Below, piece by piece: positions 43,783-52,715 of a stretch of 64,000 bases of DNA. How positions within the stretch are numbered: position 1 is the first letter of the stretch; each line of letters starts with the position of its first letter. The notes beneath the pieces were generated by a model. The model was not told the origin of the DNA. It did no database searches and worked only from the letters and a program-made list of their open reading frames with translations. A program made the translations under genes and the position numbers. Source of the DNA: Gammaproteobacteria bacterium (GTDB lineage Bacteria; Pseudomonadota; Gammaproteobacteria; Steroidobacterales; Steroidobacteraceae); the NCBI GenBank assembly GCA_028293725.1, contig JAQGOE010000119.1:37692-101691 (forward strand), read 5' to 3'.

Positions 43783-44724
43783 GTGCATCCCAGATCAGAC
43801 CGCCCAGCCAGGGCAGCATGTTGGATTACGATTGTCGCCGCATTCCTGTGGACGGCAAGCACCGCCGTGTGCGCCGACACGGCCGAAGAGCCCATCACGC
43901 CGTTGCCTCCCGCTCCTGTAGCCGATCCGCTGCGAGTTTCTCTGGGAGAGCGACTTTTCTCGGACACACAGCTGTCGCGTGACGACAACCGCAGTTGCGC
44001 GACTTGCCACGACGTGAATGCGAATGGCGCCACGCATCGTCAGCGCGATACCACGCCCGAGGGTGCCGAGCTCAACTTCAATACCACGACGGTGTTCAAC
44101 GCCGCACTGAGCTTCCGCCTCGGCTGGGAAGGGAAGTATCGGACGTTGGAATCCCAGATCGATGCCTTGCTGCGCAACCCGCAGATCATGGGCTGCGCTC
44201 CGGAGACTATCGCGCAGAAGTTGCAAAGGAATGTCTCACTGACTGCCGACTTCCAGGCGGCTTACGGTCGCGGACCGGACGCGGCGAACGTACTGGATGC
44301 TCTCGCAACCTACCAGCGTACTCTGACCACGCCCGGCAGCCGCTTCGACCGATGGCTCGCCGGAGATACAACTGCGTTGTCGAGACAGGAGATCGGCGGT
44401 TACGGCCTGTTCAAGTCACTCGGCTGCATCGCCTGTCACCAAGGCATGAATGTAGGCGGAAATCTGTTCGAGAAGCAGGGGATATTCCACCCGCTCGCGA
44501 GACCGCAACCTTCCATCCTACGAGTACCGAGCCTACGGAATGTAGCGACGACGGCCCCCTACTTCCATGACGGCAGCGCCCCAACCCTCCAGGTCGCCGT
44601 GCGCAAGATGGGTCTCGCACAGTTAAACACTACTCTGACCGACGAGCAGATCGATGCGATCGTCGCCTATCTGGGGACACTCACAGGGGTTTACGGTGGC
44701 AAGCCGGTCGGGGGCGCGGAATGA
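43783..44724 (+). CDS. Di-heme cytochrome c peroxidase family protein
   Basis: This 313-residue periplasmic protein has a signal peptide (ACWITIVAAFLWTASTAVCA) and two c-type heme sites, CATCH (about residue 72) and CIACH (about 218), as in bacterial cytochrome c peroxidases and MauG. Other family parts: ADPLRVSLGERLFSDTQLSR, NTTTVFNAALSFRLGWEGK and PSLRNVATTAPYFHDGSAPT. It should reduce peroxide or act as an oxidising partner using periplasmic electrons. The GTG start follows the response-regulator stop by 15 bp, and the stop overlaps the kinase start (ATGA). A redox enzyme between kinase and regulator hints at a redox signal. Confidence 0.9.
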   Translation: MHPRSDRPARAACWITIVAAFLWTASTAVCADTAEEPITPLPPAPVADPLRVSLGERLFSDTQLSRDDNRSCATCHDVNANGATHRQRDTTPEGAELNFNTTTVFNAALSFRLGWEGKYRTLESQIDALLRNPQIMGCAPETIAQKLQRNVSLTADFQAAYGRGPDAANVLDALATYQRTLTTPGSRFDRWLAGDTTALSRQEIGGYGLFKSLGCIACHQGMNVGGNLFEKQGIFHPLARPQPSILRVPSLRNVATTAPYFHDGSAPTLQVAVRKMGLAQLNTTLTDEQIDAIVAYLGTLTGVYGGKPVGGAE

Positions 44725-47282
44725 AGCCGCCCCAAGTCATTGTCGCGGCGGCGGTGCTGCTTGCATCGTTGGCGTGGGTCTGGGTTAGCGGCATAAGTAG
44801 CGCGAGCGGCGCGACACACTCTTTGGAGGAAGAGATGCGAGCGCTCGATGCGTCGGTGATTGCCGAAAGTGAGTTACATCGGGATGTGCTGAGTGCGCGT
44901 GCCGGCATGTTGCATAACTACGACCCGTTGGTACGGGAGGACCGCGATCTGCGAGCAGCAGTCGACCGCCTGCGGAGGACGGCCGCGGACGACGAAATGG
45001 CAGCCGCCGGCGCCCGATTGGCCACCTTGGTGGAGCGCCAGGAGCACTGGATAGAGCAGTTCAAGAGCGACAACGCGTTGCTGCAGAACTCACTCGCCTA
45101 TTTCGAGCTGTTCAGCGCCAGCCTGACCCAACGCGAGGGGATGTTGCTGCCGAAGGTGAGCGCTCTTGACAGCGCAATGTTGCATCTGACGCTCGACACG
45201 TCACCCGCGGTCACGGCCGACGTGGCAAACAGGTTGGCCGGAATACCCACCGATAGGCTCTCGACTACCGATGCCGACCTGGTGCGCGGCCTCGTCACCC
45301 ATGGCCGCATGCTGCTACGGCTGCTGCCGGCAACCGATAACGCCCTGAAATCGCTCTTCGCGGTCCCGAGCGACGTGCAACAGCAGCGGATTCGCGAAAC
45401 CATCCTGGCGCGTCAGAGCGCCGCCGAAATACAGGCGACGCGCTCGCGATATGTACTGCTGGGCATCTCGTTGATATTGGTCCTGGTGCTGCTGAATGTG
45501 GGAGCTGGACTGCGCTCACGCGCTCTCGCCCTGCGGCAGCGGGCCGCTGTTGAGCACCTGATCGCCGGAATTTCGACCCGATTCATCAGTGCGCGGCCCC
45601 ACGAGATTGGCGGCGTTGCCGAGCAGGCCCTCCAGGAGTTGGCCCAGTACGTCCGCGCCGATCGGGCGTATTTTCATGCGACTCCGCAGACCGCCGGTCG
45701 CCCGGCCCACACTTTTTTCTGGTGCCGGGAAGGGCTCGAATTACCTGCCGGGTGGCCGGAAAACGCGCTGGCCCTTGCACGCGGCTTGCGGGCCACCGCC
45801 AGTGGCACGATCGAAATCCGCAGCGTCGAAGAACACGAGGTCGACGCGGACCGCCAGGCACTGCAAGCGGTTGGCGTGCGATCCTGGCTATGCGTCCCGG
45901 TGAGCAGCGGTAATAGCTCCGCGGCGATCATTGGTTTCGACACCGTGCGCGACCGAGTGATGTGCGGCGGGAGCGCGTTAGGTCTGTTGCGCATGGTGGT
46001 GGACGCCTTCACCAGCGCGGCGCACGGCGCCTGCCTCGAGCACGAGCGGGAACGATTACAGACGAATTTGCAACAGGCGCGCCGGATGGAGATCGTCGGC
46101 GCCCTGACGAGTGGCATCGCGCACAACTTCAACAACATCATTGGTGCCATTCTGGGCTATGCGGAGACCGCGCAAACGTACTTACCCCCCGGGGCGCGGG
46201 CAGCGGACAATCTGGCCGAGATTCGGCGCGCCGGCGACCGCGCGAGGGACCTCGTACAGCAGATTCTGACCTTCGGGCGCCGACGCGCGGCGAGGCGCGC
46301 GCAGATCAGCGTACGAGCCCTACTCGGTGAGGCGAAATCGCTGCTGGATGCGGCCCTTCCCAAGCACGCGCACCTGGTCATTCACGAGACCTCACCCAAT
46401 ATCCTGGTGTCCGGAGAGTCCTCTCAGTTGCAACAGGTGATCTTGAACCTTTGCCACAACGCGGCACAGGCCATGGATGAGCCGGGCAACATCGAGATTG
46501 AAGTCTCGGTTCGGCCCGTTGCGCGATCCGTCCGTGCCGACCCCGGCGACCTGCCGCCAGGAAGCTACACAGTCATCTCGGTAATCGATCCAGGCCGCGG
46601 CATGGACGAAGCAACTCTCGAGCGGATCTTCGAGCCCTTCTTCACCACGCGCCTGGAAGGAAACGGGCTCGGGCTGGCCACTGTGCGTGAGATCGTCCTG
46701 GAGCACGGCGGAACCGTACACGTACGAAGCGCTCCGAAGGAGGGAACACGATTCGACGTCTGGCTACCTTCCAATACGTCCAGTCCCGAGGCACCTCGAC
46801 TCGAAGCTCCGGAGACCGAGGTACGGGGGAATGGAGAGATCGTCCTCGTGCTCGAACTCGATCGCACGCGGTTGCTCCGACACGAGGAAATTCTCGCCGC
46901 GCTCGGCTACGAGCCCGCCGGCTTCACGCAATCCGCCGAAGCGCGGGCAGCGTGTCTTTCCGAGCCGACACGTTTCGATACCGCCCTGTTATGCGCTCAT
47001 CAGCACAACATGACGGCGTACCTCGAGCACGCAACGATGTTGCAGACGTGGATTCCCGGCTTGCCCGTCATTCTGGCTACCCGCTCCGCGGGAGAATGGA
47101 GCGCGCCCGCTCTTGCGGAGGCCGGAATCACCGAAATCATCCATCTGCCTTTGAGTTCGGTGGAACTCGCCGGCGCCCTCGCCCGTTGCGTGTCCGGCGG
47201 TGCCCGCAAAGAATCGGGAACATCCCGACATGACATTGTTACGACGGTAGCATTTCCGCGTGGAAGTGAAATCGGGGCGTAG
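44721..47282 (+). CDS. Membrane histidine kinase with periplasmic helical sensor, GAF and degenerate receiver
   Basis: This 853-residue kinase has two transmembrane helices (about 5-23 and 244-262) enclosing a helical periplasmic sensor resembling the DAHL type. A cytoplasmic GAF-like module (about 276-430) follows, then the phosphoacceptor box with His468 (TSGIAHNFNNIIGAILGYAE) and the HATPase domain (NLCHNAAQAM, DPGRGM, GNGLGLATV). The last 130 residues align with a receiver domain, but the acidic pocket reads LELDRT, the phosphoacceptor Asp is replaced by Cys (FDTALLCAHQ) and the signature Lys by Leu (IIHLPLS). It is therefore a pseudo-receiver. The likely partner is the OmpR-type regulator at the start of the operon. 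Confidence 0.9.
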   Translation: MKPPQVIVAAAVLLASLAWVWVSGISSASGATHSLEEEMRALDASVIAESELHRDVLSARAGMLHNYDPLVREDRDLRAAVDRLRRTAADDEMAAAGARLATLVERQEHWIEQFKSDNALLQNSLAYFELFSASLTQREGMLLPKVSALDSAMLHLTLDTSPAVTADVANRLAGIPTDRLSTTDADLVRGLVTHGRMLLRLLPATDNALKSLFAVPSDVQQQRIRETILARQSAAEIQATRSRYVLLGISLILVLVLLNVGAGLRSRALALRQRAAVEHLIAGISTRFISARPHEIGGVAEQALQELAQYVRADRAYFHATPQTAGRPAHTFFWCREGLELPAGWPENALALARGLRATASGTIEIRSVEEHEVDADRQALQAVGVRSWLCVPVSSGNSSAAIIGFDTVRDRVMCGGSALGLLRMVVDAFTSAAHGACLEHERERLQTNLQQARRMEIVGALTSGIAHNFNNIIGAILGYAETAQTYLPPGARAADNLAEIRRAGDRARDLVQQILTFGRRRAARRAQISVRALLGEAKSLLDAALPKHAHLVIHETSPNILVSGESSQLQQVILNLCHNAAQAMDEPGNIEIEVSVRPVARSVRADPGDLPPGSYTVISVIDPGRGMDEATLERIFEPFFTTRLEGNGLGLATVREIVLEHGGTVHVRSAPKEGTRFDVWLPSNTSSPEAPRLEAPETEVRGNGEIVLVLELDRTRLLRHEEILAALGYEPAGFTQSAEARAACLSEPTRFDTALLCAHQHNMTAYLEHATMLQTWIPGLPVILATRSAGEWSAPALAEAGITEIIHLPLSSVELAGALARCVSGGARKESGTSRHDIVTTVAFPRGSEIGA

Positions 47283-47332
47283 CGGTTCTCGGGCAAGCTT
47301 GCTTTCATGGAAGTCAACGAGCAAGGACCCGT

Positions 47333-48736
47333 ATGAGCAGCGAAGCGGTTCAGCCAGGTGGCGGACTGGAATTACAGTTCGGGCCATTCCGGCTTTTCCC
47401 ACAGCAAAGACTGTTGTTGCGCACCGATACACCGTTGCGCCTCGGCAGCCGCACGCGCGAGATCCTCTTCGCCCTGGTGGAGCGCGCGGGTGAGATCGTC
47501 ATGAAGAGCGAGCTGATCGCGCGTGTCTGGCCTAACACCGTCGTCGAGGAAGGCACTCTCAGAGTGCATGTAAATGCGCTTCGCAACGCCCTTGGATGCG
47601 GTAAGTCGGGCGTACGGTACGTAGAGAACGTCACCGGACGCGGCTACCTGTTCATTGCTCCCGTAACCCGCCGCGAAGAGCCTCGCGCGCGCCAGCCCGG
47701 ACTCACGATCCCTCTGACGCGGATGATTGGTCGGGAGCCGATCGTTGCGGCACTCACAGCGCGCCTGGCGCAGGCCCACTCGTCGCACCGGCGCTTTCTC
47801 ACCGTCGTCGGCCCTGGTGGTAGCGGCAAGTCTACCGTCGCAGCGAACCTGGCCGACAGCCTGCGCGCCTCTTATCCTGACGGCGCCCGTCTCGTCGACC
47901 TCGCAGCCTCCCCCAATGCATCGCCGCTCGCAGCCGTGGCTGCGTCACTCGGGTGCGGTGCCGGCACGCGGGAGGAAGTGACGCCTTTGATCAACCTGCT
48001 GCGAAAGAAGCAGATGTTGCTCGTGTTGGACAATTGTGAGCACGTCGTCGATGGCGCCGCCGCGCTGGCAGAAACATTGCTCGCTTGCGCTCCGGGGCTA
48101 CACATCCTGGCGACGAGTCGCGAGCCACTACGTACCCGGAGCGAGCGAGTGTTACAACTTCCTCCATTGGGACTGCCCGCAGCCGCGACACCTCTGACCG
48201 CAACGCGAGCGCTCGAATCCCCAGCCGTGCAACTCTTTGTCGAGCGCGCCATGGACTCGCAGGATGATTTCGAGTTGACCGACACGACAGCCCCGGTTGC
48301 AGTCAATATCTGCCGCAAGGTCGACGGCCTGCCGCTGGCGATCGAGCTGGCGGCGGCGCTCGTGGGCCTTTTCGGTATCCGTGAGGTTGCATCACGAATC
48401 GATGACCCCCTAGGACTACTCACAAAAGGCTGCCGCACGGCTCCCCCGCGCCACCAGACACTGCGGGCGACACTGGACTGGAGTTACACGAGTCTTTCTG
48501 AGAGCGAGCGCATCGCCTTGCATCGGCTCGCGATCTTCGATCGCAGCTTCGACCTGAATTCAGCGGTAATGGAGGTCGCGAGCGACACCATCATGCCCGC
48601 CGACGTGGCGGACATCATCGCCAACCTGACCGCGAAATCTCTGCTGGTACGTGATGAAGCGACCGGCCGGGATCTGTACAGACTCCTCACGACGACGCGC
48701 GCGTACGCTCTGGAGAAACTCATGGCCTCGGGTTAG
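47333..48736 (+). CDS. Winged-helix / STAND-ATPase regulator, apparently lacking its C-terminal repeat domain
   Basis: This 467-residue protein has an OmpR/CadC-type winged helix (about 15-110: LVERAGEIVMKSELIARVWP; YVENVTGRGYLF) fused to an NB-ARC-like ATPase (P-loop GPGGSGKST; Walker B MLLVLDNCEHV; sensor TSREPLRTRSE; GLPLAIELAA). Regulators of this type usually run to about 900 residues or more, with helical repeats after the sequence corresponding to the end of this protein (TTRAYALEKLMASG). Here a stop codon comes exactly there, inside the 3' end of the convergent bactofilin-like gene. It may be a natural short form or a truncated one. AAGGA precedes the ATG. Confidence 0.85.
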   Translation: MSSEAVQPGGGLELQFGPFRLFPQQRLLLRTDTPLRLGSRTREILFALVERAGEIVMKSELIARVWPNTVVEEGTLRVHVNALRNALGCGKSGVRYVENVTGRGYLFIAPVTRREEPRARQPGLTIPLTRMIGREPIVAALTARLAQAHSSHRRFLTVVGPGGSGKSTVAANLADSLRASYPDGARLVDLAASPNASPLAAVAASLGCGAGTREEVTPLINLLRKKQMLLVLDNCEHVVDGAAALAETLLACAPGLHILATSREPLRTRSERVLQLPPLGLPAAATPLTATRALESPAVQLFVERAMDSQDDFELTDTTAPVAVNICRKVDGLPLAIELAAALVGLFGIREVASRIDDPLGLLTKGCRTAPPRHQTLRATLDWSYTSLSESERIALHRLAIFDRSFDLNSAVMEVASDTIMPADVADIIANLTAKSLLVRDEATGRDLYRLLTTTRAYALEKLMASG

Positions 48737-49436
48737 AGCGCAGTCCTTGCGCCCGTTCATCCTCTCCCGGAGTCAGCCCCGAAAATCGCACTGACGTGGC
48801 GCCCACGACGTCCCCAATCGTGGCCGTATCACTCACATAGAGCGTCACTTTCCGCTCGAATACGAGCGGTCCCTGAACCACCGCGCCGGGGCCGATTACT
48901 ACGCGGGGGTTGGAGAACAAGCCGGCGTTGATGCACAGGCAGAAGGATCGTTTCACGCGAATCCCGTTCTCTACTCGCGATCCGCTACCGACGTTGATGT
49001 TGCCACGACGAGTGACGATACCGCCGCCCACATGCGCATTCTCGAGGCGAATGTCCCCGTCCGCGGTGCTTACACGGCCCGCGACATCCGCGTGATCATC
49101 GAGGACGATCGAGCCACCAGCAGTCGACACCCCATGTACGAGTTTCGCATTCTCCTCCAGTTGCACCGCTCCATCCAGGCTGCGCACGGAGCTCGCTCTC
49201 GACCCCTTCGCCAGTACGACCTCTCCATCGACAGTTTTAACGTCGCCGACCTTGGAACGCTCACCGATGCGAATCGAGCCGTGGAGAGTATGTAGATTCC
49301 CCGCCTCGACATCGGCAGCCAGCCGAATCGATTGCTCCCCGTTAAAAAGGTACTGATTCTCGTCCTGTGCGCAAACAGCGGTGCTCAGCAACAGCGACAG
49401 GATCGCCCCGGCAGCGGCATCGATAACCTTATTCAT
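48720..49436 (-). CDS. Exported bactofilin-like (polymer-forming) protein
   Basis: This 238-residue protein has a signal peptide (AAAGAILSLLLSTAVCAQ). It is built of short, regular beta repeats with alternating Gly/Asn and Val/Ile, for example HTLHGSIRIGERSKVGDVKT, VDGEVVLAKGSRASSVRSL and VSTADGDIRLENAHVGGGI, consistent with a right-handed beta helix of the bactofilin/polymer-forming class. Cytoplasmic bactofilins have no signal peptide, so this would act in the periplasm or cell envelope. Its ATG is two bases after the serine-hydrolase stop, so the two genes are translationally coupled. Confidence 0.8.
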   Translation of the reverse strand: MNKVIDAAAGAILSLLLSTAVCAQDENQYLFNGEQSIRLAADVEAGNLHTLHGSIRIGERSKVGDVKTVDGEVVLAKGSRASSVRSLDGAVQLEENAKLVHGVSTAGGSIVLDDHADVAGRVSTADGDIRLENAHVGGGIVTRRGNINVGSGSRVENGIRVKRSFCLCINAGLFSNPRVVIGPGAVVQGPLVFERKVTLYVSDTATIGDVVGATSVRFSGLTPGEDERAQGLRSNPRP

Positions 49437-49438
49437 GA

Positions 49439-51388
49439 TCAATACCCGCTGTGGAAGGAAATCAGGTGGAACGCGACAGCGGCCCACAAGGTCACCAGGA
49501 AGGATGTCCCCAACACAACCGCCCATAACTTGGCAAACCAGCGACGCTGGCTGCGCAGCACCACCCATGCACTCCACAACCCGATGGCCGCACCGCCCAA
49601 AAAGACGAGCGGCGACAGAATTCGCAACAAACCGATCCAGCCGCCCAACTTCGAGCTCAAATCGAGTGCCGAGATCATGGTAAAAATCAGGGTCAACCAA
49701 CACAGAAACACCACAGCAGCCGTAACGCACGCAATTCGAACCAGTCGGTGCGAAATGGCCTCACGTCCGCTCAATCCGTACGACACACCATAATGGCGGC
49801 GCGTGAGCGCACTTACGGGCCACGCCAGGCTATTGAGCGATAGTGCAATCAAACCGGCGATCAAGAGTGGCAGCAGCCACGCCGGTGATTTCCACCATAC
49901 GGTGCGGTCATACATCTCGAAAGGCGATACCTCGCCAAAGCTGAAACGCGTGACCCGTCCGCCCTCCACCCGCCCGGACAGCAAATCCTTGCCACCCTCG
50001 TCCCGCCACACAAAGGGCGCGATCTCGCGCCACCTAAGCGGGATATTGGACGGGCTCGTAACTGCCGATACGCTAATCGTGCCGTCATGGTTATCGAGTA
50101 CCTTCGTCTCACTGAACAGGTACAACAGGCTGACAAAACTCGTTTCGAAGCGGCGCGAGACGGTGTAGCCGCCGGCGATCATCCGTGCGTCGTGGGCAGC
50201 AACCGCCCCTTCAACACTTCCGCCCGGCGCGGCCCCCGGGAAATACCGATCGGCGAACCCGTGAAACAGGTTGGAACGGATGGCCTGAACCGCGCCGTCC
50301 TTGCCTGTGCTGTTGAACGCCACAAACAGCCCGACCCCATCATCAACGAATAAATGCAGATCGCTGTGGAACCATTGTGTGTCACCACCGTGTGCGATGA
50401 CCCTGTGGCCGTTGTAGTTGTCCTCGTAGAACCCGAGGAGCATGCGGTTGACTCGCGGCAGAATCGTGAGTGCCGTATCGTGCATATATCGGGCGGTTTC
50501 GGGCTTGAGGATCTGCTCTGTGCCGTACTGGCCATTTTGTAAGTGGGCCACCATGAAATGCGCCATGTCGGCACCGGTCGATGTCAGGCTTCCAGCCGGC
50601 GCGGGCCCAACGATTTCGACGGGCTTGCTGGGCAAGGACGCGACGGCGTAAGCCTTCGAGAGTTCGGCTTTGAACCGTTCCGGCAGCGGCTGACGAAACG
50701 TGGAATTTCGCATCTGCAGCGGCCCGAACAGATGCTGATCGAGGTAATCATCAAAGGCTTGGCCCGAAGTCCGCGCGACAATGTAACCCGCGAGTGCCGT
50801 TGCATAGTTGGAGTAAGCTGGTGTCTCACCGGGCGGAAAAATCCGCGACGGTACGTAGCGTTTGAGAAACTCGCCTAGTGGAGCAATGTCATCACCTGCA
50901 ACGCCGATGAGACCTATGAGGCGCTCCTCGAACCCGGCCGTGTGGGTCATGATGTTGCGTAAGGTGATCGGTTTGCCATCGCGCGCCGGGATCGAAAAGT
51001 CCAGGTAGCGATTGACGTCGGTATCGAGATCGAGTTTGCCCTGCTCTACCAACTGCATCACCGCCGTCCAGGTGAAGAGCTTGGAGACCGAGCCGACCCG
51101 GAACAAAGTGCGCTCTGCGTCCACAGGTTTGTGCGACTCGACGTCCGAATACCCGTAGCCAACCTGAGCCACCGTTTCGCCGTTCTTGACCACGACAACG
51201 ACCGCACCGGCAACATCACCTTGCAGTAGGGCTTCCGGTATGAAGCCATCGAGCCACGCGCCCACATCGGTCGCGGTGAGCGAATGCGCCTCTATAGGTG
51301 GCGCGTCCGCAGGTGTAGCCGCTCTCGACGAGGCCGCCGAGATGGCTATGAGCGTTGCGCAAGCAAGAATCGACGCCGGTGGACGCAT
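49439..51388 (-). CDS. Membrane-anchored serine hydrolase (beta-lactamase/D-peptidase family)
   Basis: This 649-residue protein has a signal peptide (ILACATLIAISAASSRA), a periplasmic beta-lactamase-class-C/DD-peptidase domain and a C-terminal membrane part of four hydrophobic helices. Active-site motifs: SVSK (Ser100-Lys103), YSNY and HGGD. The start (ATG 51388) has AGAGG upstream. A paralogue of exactly the same length with matching layout lies at 57925-59874. Targets of this class include D-Ala peptides, beta-lactams and D-amino-acid peptides; which applies here is unknown. The upstream region carries AlgR/LytTR-type sites next to a candidate promoter. Confidence 0.9.
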   Translation of the reverse strand: MRPPASILACATLIAISAASSRAATPADAPPIEAHSLTATDVGAWLDGFIPEALLQGDVAGAVVVVVKNGETVAQVGYGYSDVESHKPVDAERTLFRVGSVSKLFTWTAVMQLVEQGKLDLDTDVNRYLDFSIPARDGKPITLRNIMTHTAGFEERLIGLIGVAGDDIAPLGEFLKRYVPSRIFPPGETPAYSNYATALAGYIVARTSGQAFDDYLDQHLFGPLQMRNSTFRQPLPERFKAELSKAYAVASLPSKPVEIVGPAPAGSLTSTGADMAHFMVAHLQNGQYGTEQILKPETARYMHDTALTILPRVNRMLLGFYEDNYNGHRVIAHGGDTQWFHSDLHLFVDDGVGLFVAFNSTGKDGAVQAIRSNLFHGFADRYFPGAAPGGSVEGAVAAHDARMIAGGYTVSRRFETSFVSLLYLFSETKVLDNHDGTISVSAVTSPSNIPLRWREIAPFVWRDEGGKDLLSGRVEGGRVTRFSFGEVSPFEMYDRTVWWKSPAWLLPLLIAGLIALSLNSLAWPVSALTRRHYGVSYGLSGREAISHRLVRIACVTAAVVFLCWLTLIFTMISALDLSSKLGGWIGLLRILSPLVFLGGAAIGLWSAWVVLRSQRRWFAKLWAVVLGTSFLVTLWAAVAFHLISFHSGY

Positions 51389-51444
51389 AGGTACCTCTAG
51401 TTGACTGACGCTTCGGCAAACACTCCGCCGCGTGTAGACAGCGT

Positions 51445-51450
51445 ATTGTA
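51445..51450 (-). promoter_or_regulatory. Candidate -10 for the serine hydrolase-bactofilin operon
   Basis: On the minus strand the hexamer reads TACAAT (five of six consensus bases), about 57 bp before the hydrolase ATG. The -35 region next to it (around 51468-51473) is weak, as expected for an activator-dependent promoter. An operator-like dyad TGTCC-TAAGC-GGACA (51452-51466) occupies the spacer. Confidence 0.5.
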
Positions 51451-51476
51451 ATGTCCTAAGCGGACACGCAATTGAT

Positions 51477-51510
51477 GTCGAACGGTCGGAATCGCGTGAC
51501 GAACGGTCGG
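51477..51510. promoter_or_regulatory. Two AlgR/LytTR-type binding sites, 21-bp period
   Basis: GTCGAACGGTCGG (51477-51489) and GACGAACGGTCGG (51498-51510) are direct repeats starting 21 bp apart, two helical turns. On the minus strand the second contains CCGTTCGTC, the binding consensus known for Pseudomonas AlgR. The nearer site ends a few bases before the weak -35 of the hydrolase promoter, the architecture of LytTR-activated promoters. A LytTR regulator is encoded 1.2 kb away. Confidence 0.7.
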
Positions 51511-51593
51511 TTCTCATAGTCTGCGGATAGCACCTCCGCCGGGGATTTCTGCGGTATTCTGTATGCCCGTGATGGTGTTACTTCGGAAGGCTG

Positions 51594-52715
51594 ATGACGC
51601 AGATGGTGGCGGCGGATAAACCTCCGGCGTTGATGCAACCGGCCAAGTCGGACTCGAGCTATTGGATCTGCCAGTTGGGCGGCTGGGGGATCTACAGCCT
51701 GACGAAAATAATCGGGTTCATCACGGTGGATCAGACCCCGTGGGCAAACGCCACCGTGACGGTTTTGCTTCTCAGCATCGCCGGTATGGGCCTCACTCAC
51801 TGGCTGCGCGATTTCATGCGGCGACACGGCTGGAGCACGTTGGGTACGCGCAAGCTGGCGTTACGAGGTCTTGCGGCGAGCTTCGCCCTGGCGACTCCTC
51901 TCGCCGTCGTGACCTCATTCACGTCGATAGGCGCGCTGCAGGTCCAGCTGACGTCGATCGAAACCCTCCCCGCGCCTTTCGGCCTCGACCTGGTTCCCCT
52001 GATCACAATATCGATAAATCTCGTGAACTGGGCGTTCGTCTTCGCAACCTGGCTGATTGTCTATTTTACGACCCTCGGCGTACGCCAGCACAAAGGCGCG
52101 GCGCTGCGTCAGTCCGAGTTGGCAAGAGCATTGCAACAGGCCGAATTGCGCCTCTTGAAATCGCAACTGAACCCGCACTTCCTGTTTAACGCACTCAACA
52201 CTGTGCGCTCCTTGATCGCGGACGATCCGGCGCGAGCCCAGCATGCGGTGACCCGACTCGCGAATACGCTGCGCTATACGTTGGGCGCCGGCCAGAATGA
52301 CCTGGTGTCACTGTCGCGGGAGCTGGAGATCGTCGCCGACTATCTGGAGATCGAGAAGATGCGGTTCGAGACGCGCCTCACGATCGAGCGTGAGATTGCC
52401 GCCGATGCCGGTGACGCACAGATTCCAGTCATGTTGCTGCAGACCGTGGTTGAGAACGCGATCAAACATGGGATTGCCGAGCTTCCGGCCGGCGGAGTAC
52501 TGCGAATCTCAGCTGTTTTACAAGGCGGCGTGCTCGTTCTGAACGTCGAGAACCCGCGCCCGGCCCCCTCATCCACTCCGGAGCGGGAAGGTACGGGCCT
52601 GAGGAACGCCGAGGAGCGGCTGCGTCTTCTCTTTGATGCCAGGGCGAGCCTGGAACTCGATTTATCGCAACCCGAGCGGGCGACGACCCGTATCCGGATT
52701 CCGCAGCATCCATGA
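51594..52715 (+). CDS. LytS/AlgZ-type sensor histidine kinase
   Basis: This 373-residue kinase has four hydrophobic N-terminal segments (about 30-160) and a His_kinase module with the phosphoacceptor His195 in KSQLNPHFLFNALNTVRSL, followed by the ATPase domain (LLQTVVENAIKHGI; GTGLRNAEERLRLLF). This subfamily works with LytTR response regulators, one of which overlaps its stop codon (ATGA). It is divergent from the serine hydrolase. No extracellular sensor domain is visible, so the signal is probably sensed within the membrane. The start at 51594 has GGAAGG close upstream; the ATG at 51603 is an alternative. Confidence 0.93.
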   Translation: MTQMVAADKPPALMQPAKSDSSYWICQLGGWGIYSLTKIIGFITVDQTPWANATVTVLLLSIAGMGLTHWLRDFMRRHGWSTLGTRKLALRGLAASFALATPLAVVTSFTSIGALQVQLTSIETLPAPFGLDLVPLITISINLVNWAFVFATWLIVYFTTLGVRQHKGAALRQSELARALQQAELRLLKSQLNPHFLFNALNTVRSLIADDPARAQHAVTRLANTLRYTLGAGQNDLVSLSRELEIVADYLEIEKMRFETRLTIEREIAADAGDAQIPVMLLQTVVENAIKHGIAELPAGGVLRISAVLQGGVLVLNVENPRPAPSSTPEREGTGLRNAEERLRLLFDARASLELDLSQPERATTRIRIPQHP

